Of a stretch of 64,000 nucleotides of DNA, positions 62,690-64,000 are shown in pieces. Each line of letters starts with the position of its first letter. Position 1 is the first letter of the stretch. The DNA is taken from the NCBI RefSeq assembly GCF_000471905.2, contig NW_006495648.1, positions 352,511 to 416,510 on the forward strand, written 5' to 3'. A program made the position numbers and the translations under genes. Under the pieces are notes generated by a model. It saw only the letters and a list, made by a program, of their open reading frames with translations. It was not told the origin of the DNA and ran no database searches. Origin of the DNA: Amborella trichopoda (lineage: Eukaryota > Streptophyta > Magnoliopsida > Amborellales > Amborellaceae).

Positions 62690-63080
62690 TCTAGGCGACA
62701 CGGGCCGTGTTGCCCGAGTGACATACCTAGTGTCAATGACAAAAAAGTCAGAAAAGGTCACAAAAGTCAAAAAATTGATTTGAGGCAAGGGGGACTGGGC
62801 GACACTGATAGTGTCACCGAAATCTGAGCATGTTACCCAGTTTAGGCTGGGCAACACTGCCCATGTCATCCAAATCAAACTTGGTCAAAGTTCATTTTTT
62901 TCACTTTGAGTGCATTCTCCATCCTCTTGTGAAACTACCAAAATACATTTGGATCAAAACAGATATTTTTACTATTTTTAATGATTTTTTTGGGTAAAAC
63001 ATGACATTTATTGGAATGACTTGGGTGACATTGCTAGTGTCCCCCGAGTGACACCACTGGTGTCGCCCAAACCAAAACTT
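62690..63080 (+). repeat. Cluster of short palindromes of the GGGYRACAC...GTGTYRCCC type
   Basis: Examples are GGGCGACACTGATAGTGTCA (62,796), GGGCAACACTGCCCATGTCA (62,848), GGGTGACATTGCTAGTGTCC (63,023) and GAGTGACACCACTGGTGTCG (63,046). A looser one is at 62,693-62,720. Each can form a stem of 6-9 bp with a loop of about four. Confidence 0.8.
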
Positions 63081-63349
63081 ATCAAATTTGATATTTTTCA
63101 ATTTTGTTCTTCCTCAGCCTCTTATGAAGCTCTCTGAGAAAATTTGGATCATGGATTTATTTATTATTTGTAACGATTTTTTAATAAAACAGGGCGTTTA
63201 CAAAAATCTAGGTCAAAACAGGGTTTTTGCAAGGTTCTGGACATGCAGACTGGTTATGGGTCACAAGATAGGTTGTGTGAACCATGGATTTGGGTTTACT
63301 AGGTTAAGTGTGACCTTAAAGGTTTAGGAAACCATGGAATTTGCCTGTT

Positions 63350-64000
63350 TTAAAATGGGGTGTTTACAGTTGCCCCTCTTTGGCATTCCCTGTCGTTCGG
63401 GGGATAGTTGAGTGGCAAAGAAGTAAACACTTTGGCGTTCCCCGTCCTTCGATGGGTAGGTGAATGTCAAAATTTTTTTCCTAATGTCATGTGGTCAGAG
63501 GGCACACCAACTATCCCTCCAAGTCATTGCGCTCACCGAGCTCACCCACCTAGGACATTTTTCCTCCTAGGGTTTTCGTCGTGAGATGTCGGTGAGTTAC
63601 ACAAGCTTGAAACTCGAGTAGGATTTTCTGGCCATGTCACTTAACTTCAGGGGGTTTTACAGTTTGAAATTTTAACCCTGACATCTTCTTTGATCTCCTT
63701 AGTGTTTCCTAAGGCTTTTTATAGGTTTAGAAAAAGAGAGAATAATGCAGACATTGAAAATTTGTTCCTGATGTCCCATGGTAAAAGGGCACACCAACTA
63801 TCCCTCCAAGTCATTGCACTCATCGAGCTCACCCACCCATGGCATTTTTCCTCGGGTTTTAGGAGTGAGATGTCGCTATGTTACACAAGATTGAAACTCG
63901 AGTTGGATTTTTTGGCCATGCCACTTAACTTCAGTTTCAATTCTACAAACCTGCATTTTCTTGGATTTCCTCAGGGTTTCCTAAGGTTGTCTATAGGAAA
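63350..64000 (+). repeat. Unclassified retroelement-like region with a 287-bp tandem duplication
   Basis: GGGGTGTTTACAGTTGCCCCTC at 63,356 (GGGGTGTTTACAG, TTGCCCCTC) is a phrase common in plant gypsy LTR/3' regions. GGGCACACCAACTATCCCTCC occurs at 63,500 and again at 63,787, and similarity continues through CTCACCCACC, GTGAGATGTCG, TTGAAACTCGAGT and CACTTAACTTCAG. The second unit runs off the window. Confidence 0.85.

Overview
This window is plant nuclear DNA, most likely from a flowering plant with a repeat-rich genome. The evidence is long Ty3/gypsy retrotransposons with the double RNase H layout of the plant Tat lineage, Ty1/copia fragments of plant type, MITE-like elements, and a two-hairpin MIR166 locus. 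I see no intact protein-coding host gene. The species cannot be named from the sequence.

Positions 1-45,119 are a stack of related, decayed Tat-lineage gypsy elements. Element A (+, 1-4,594) is an LTR end, PBS, gag and a short piece of the region that normally follows integrase, with all of pol missing. Element B (minus, 4,595-38,174) has its 5' LTR at the right (35,269-38,174) and gag, RT, RNase H, archaeal-type RNase H and integrase running leftwards. Its 3' region is split by element C (+, 6,371-24,221). C is a 17.85 kb copy with both LTRs and a 5-bp target duplication (GTGCA). Element D (+, 38,175-45,119) keeps only the end of integrase, a long 3' region and its 3' LTR. All coding regions carry stops and frameshifts. 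B and D both have a TATA box, open frames and an AATAAA signal on the strand opposite to pol, just downstream of integrase. This looks like a conserved antisense transcription unit and is one of the two most interesting things here.

Positions 45,120-56,300 are AT-richer and hold smaller repeats: a diverged LTR remnant, four copies of one MITE-like family, an RNase H-like remnant and a copia gag. Among them lies the only clearly functional host locus, a tandem MIR166 cluster on the minus strand (hairpins at about 49,755-49,862 and 49,531-49,627). Both hairpins give the same mature miR166, the regulator of HD-ZIP III transcription factors in leaf polarity, meristem and vascular development. A minus-strand TATA box lies about 170 bp upstream of the first hairpin. 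A GC-rich block with G-boxes and a TCP-type site lies 2.1-2.8 kb upstream.

Positions 56,300-64,000 hold a long GATAAT/AAT microsatellite, a copia reverse transcriptase fragment on the opposite strand to the copia gag, a probable long LTR with two internal tandem repeat families (57,517 to about 60,410), a perfect 19-bp hairpin, a D-family LTR fragment, and unclassified repeats with many short palindromes and a 287-bp tandem duplication at the window edge.
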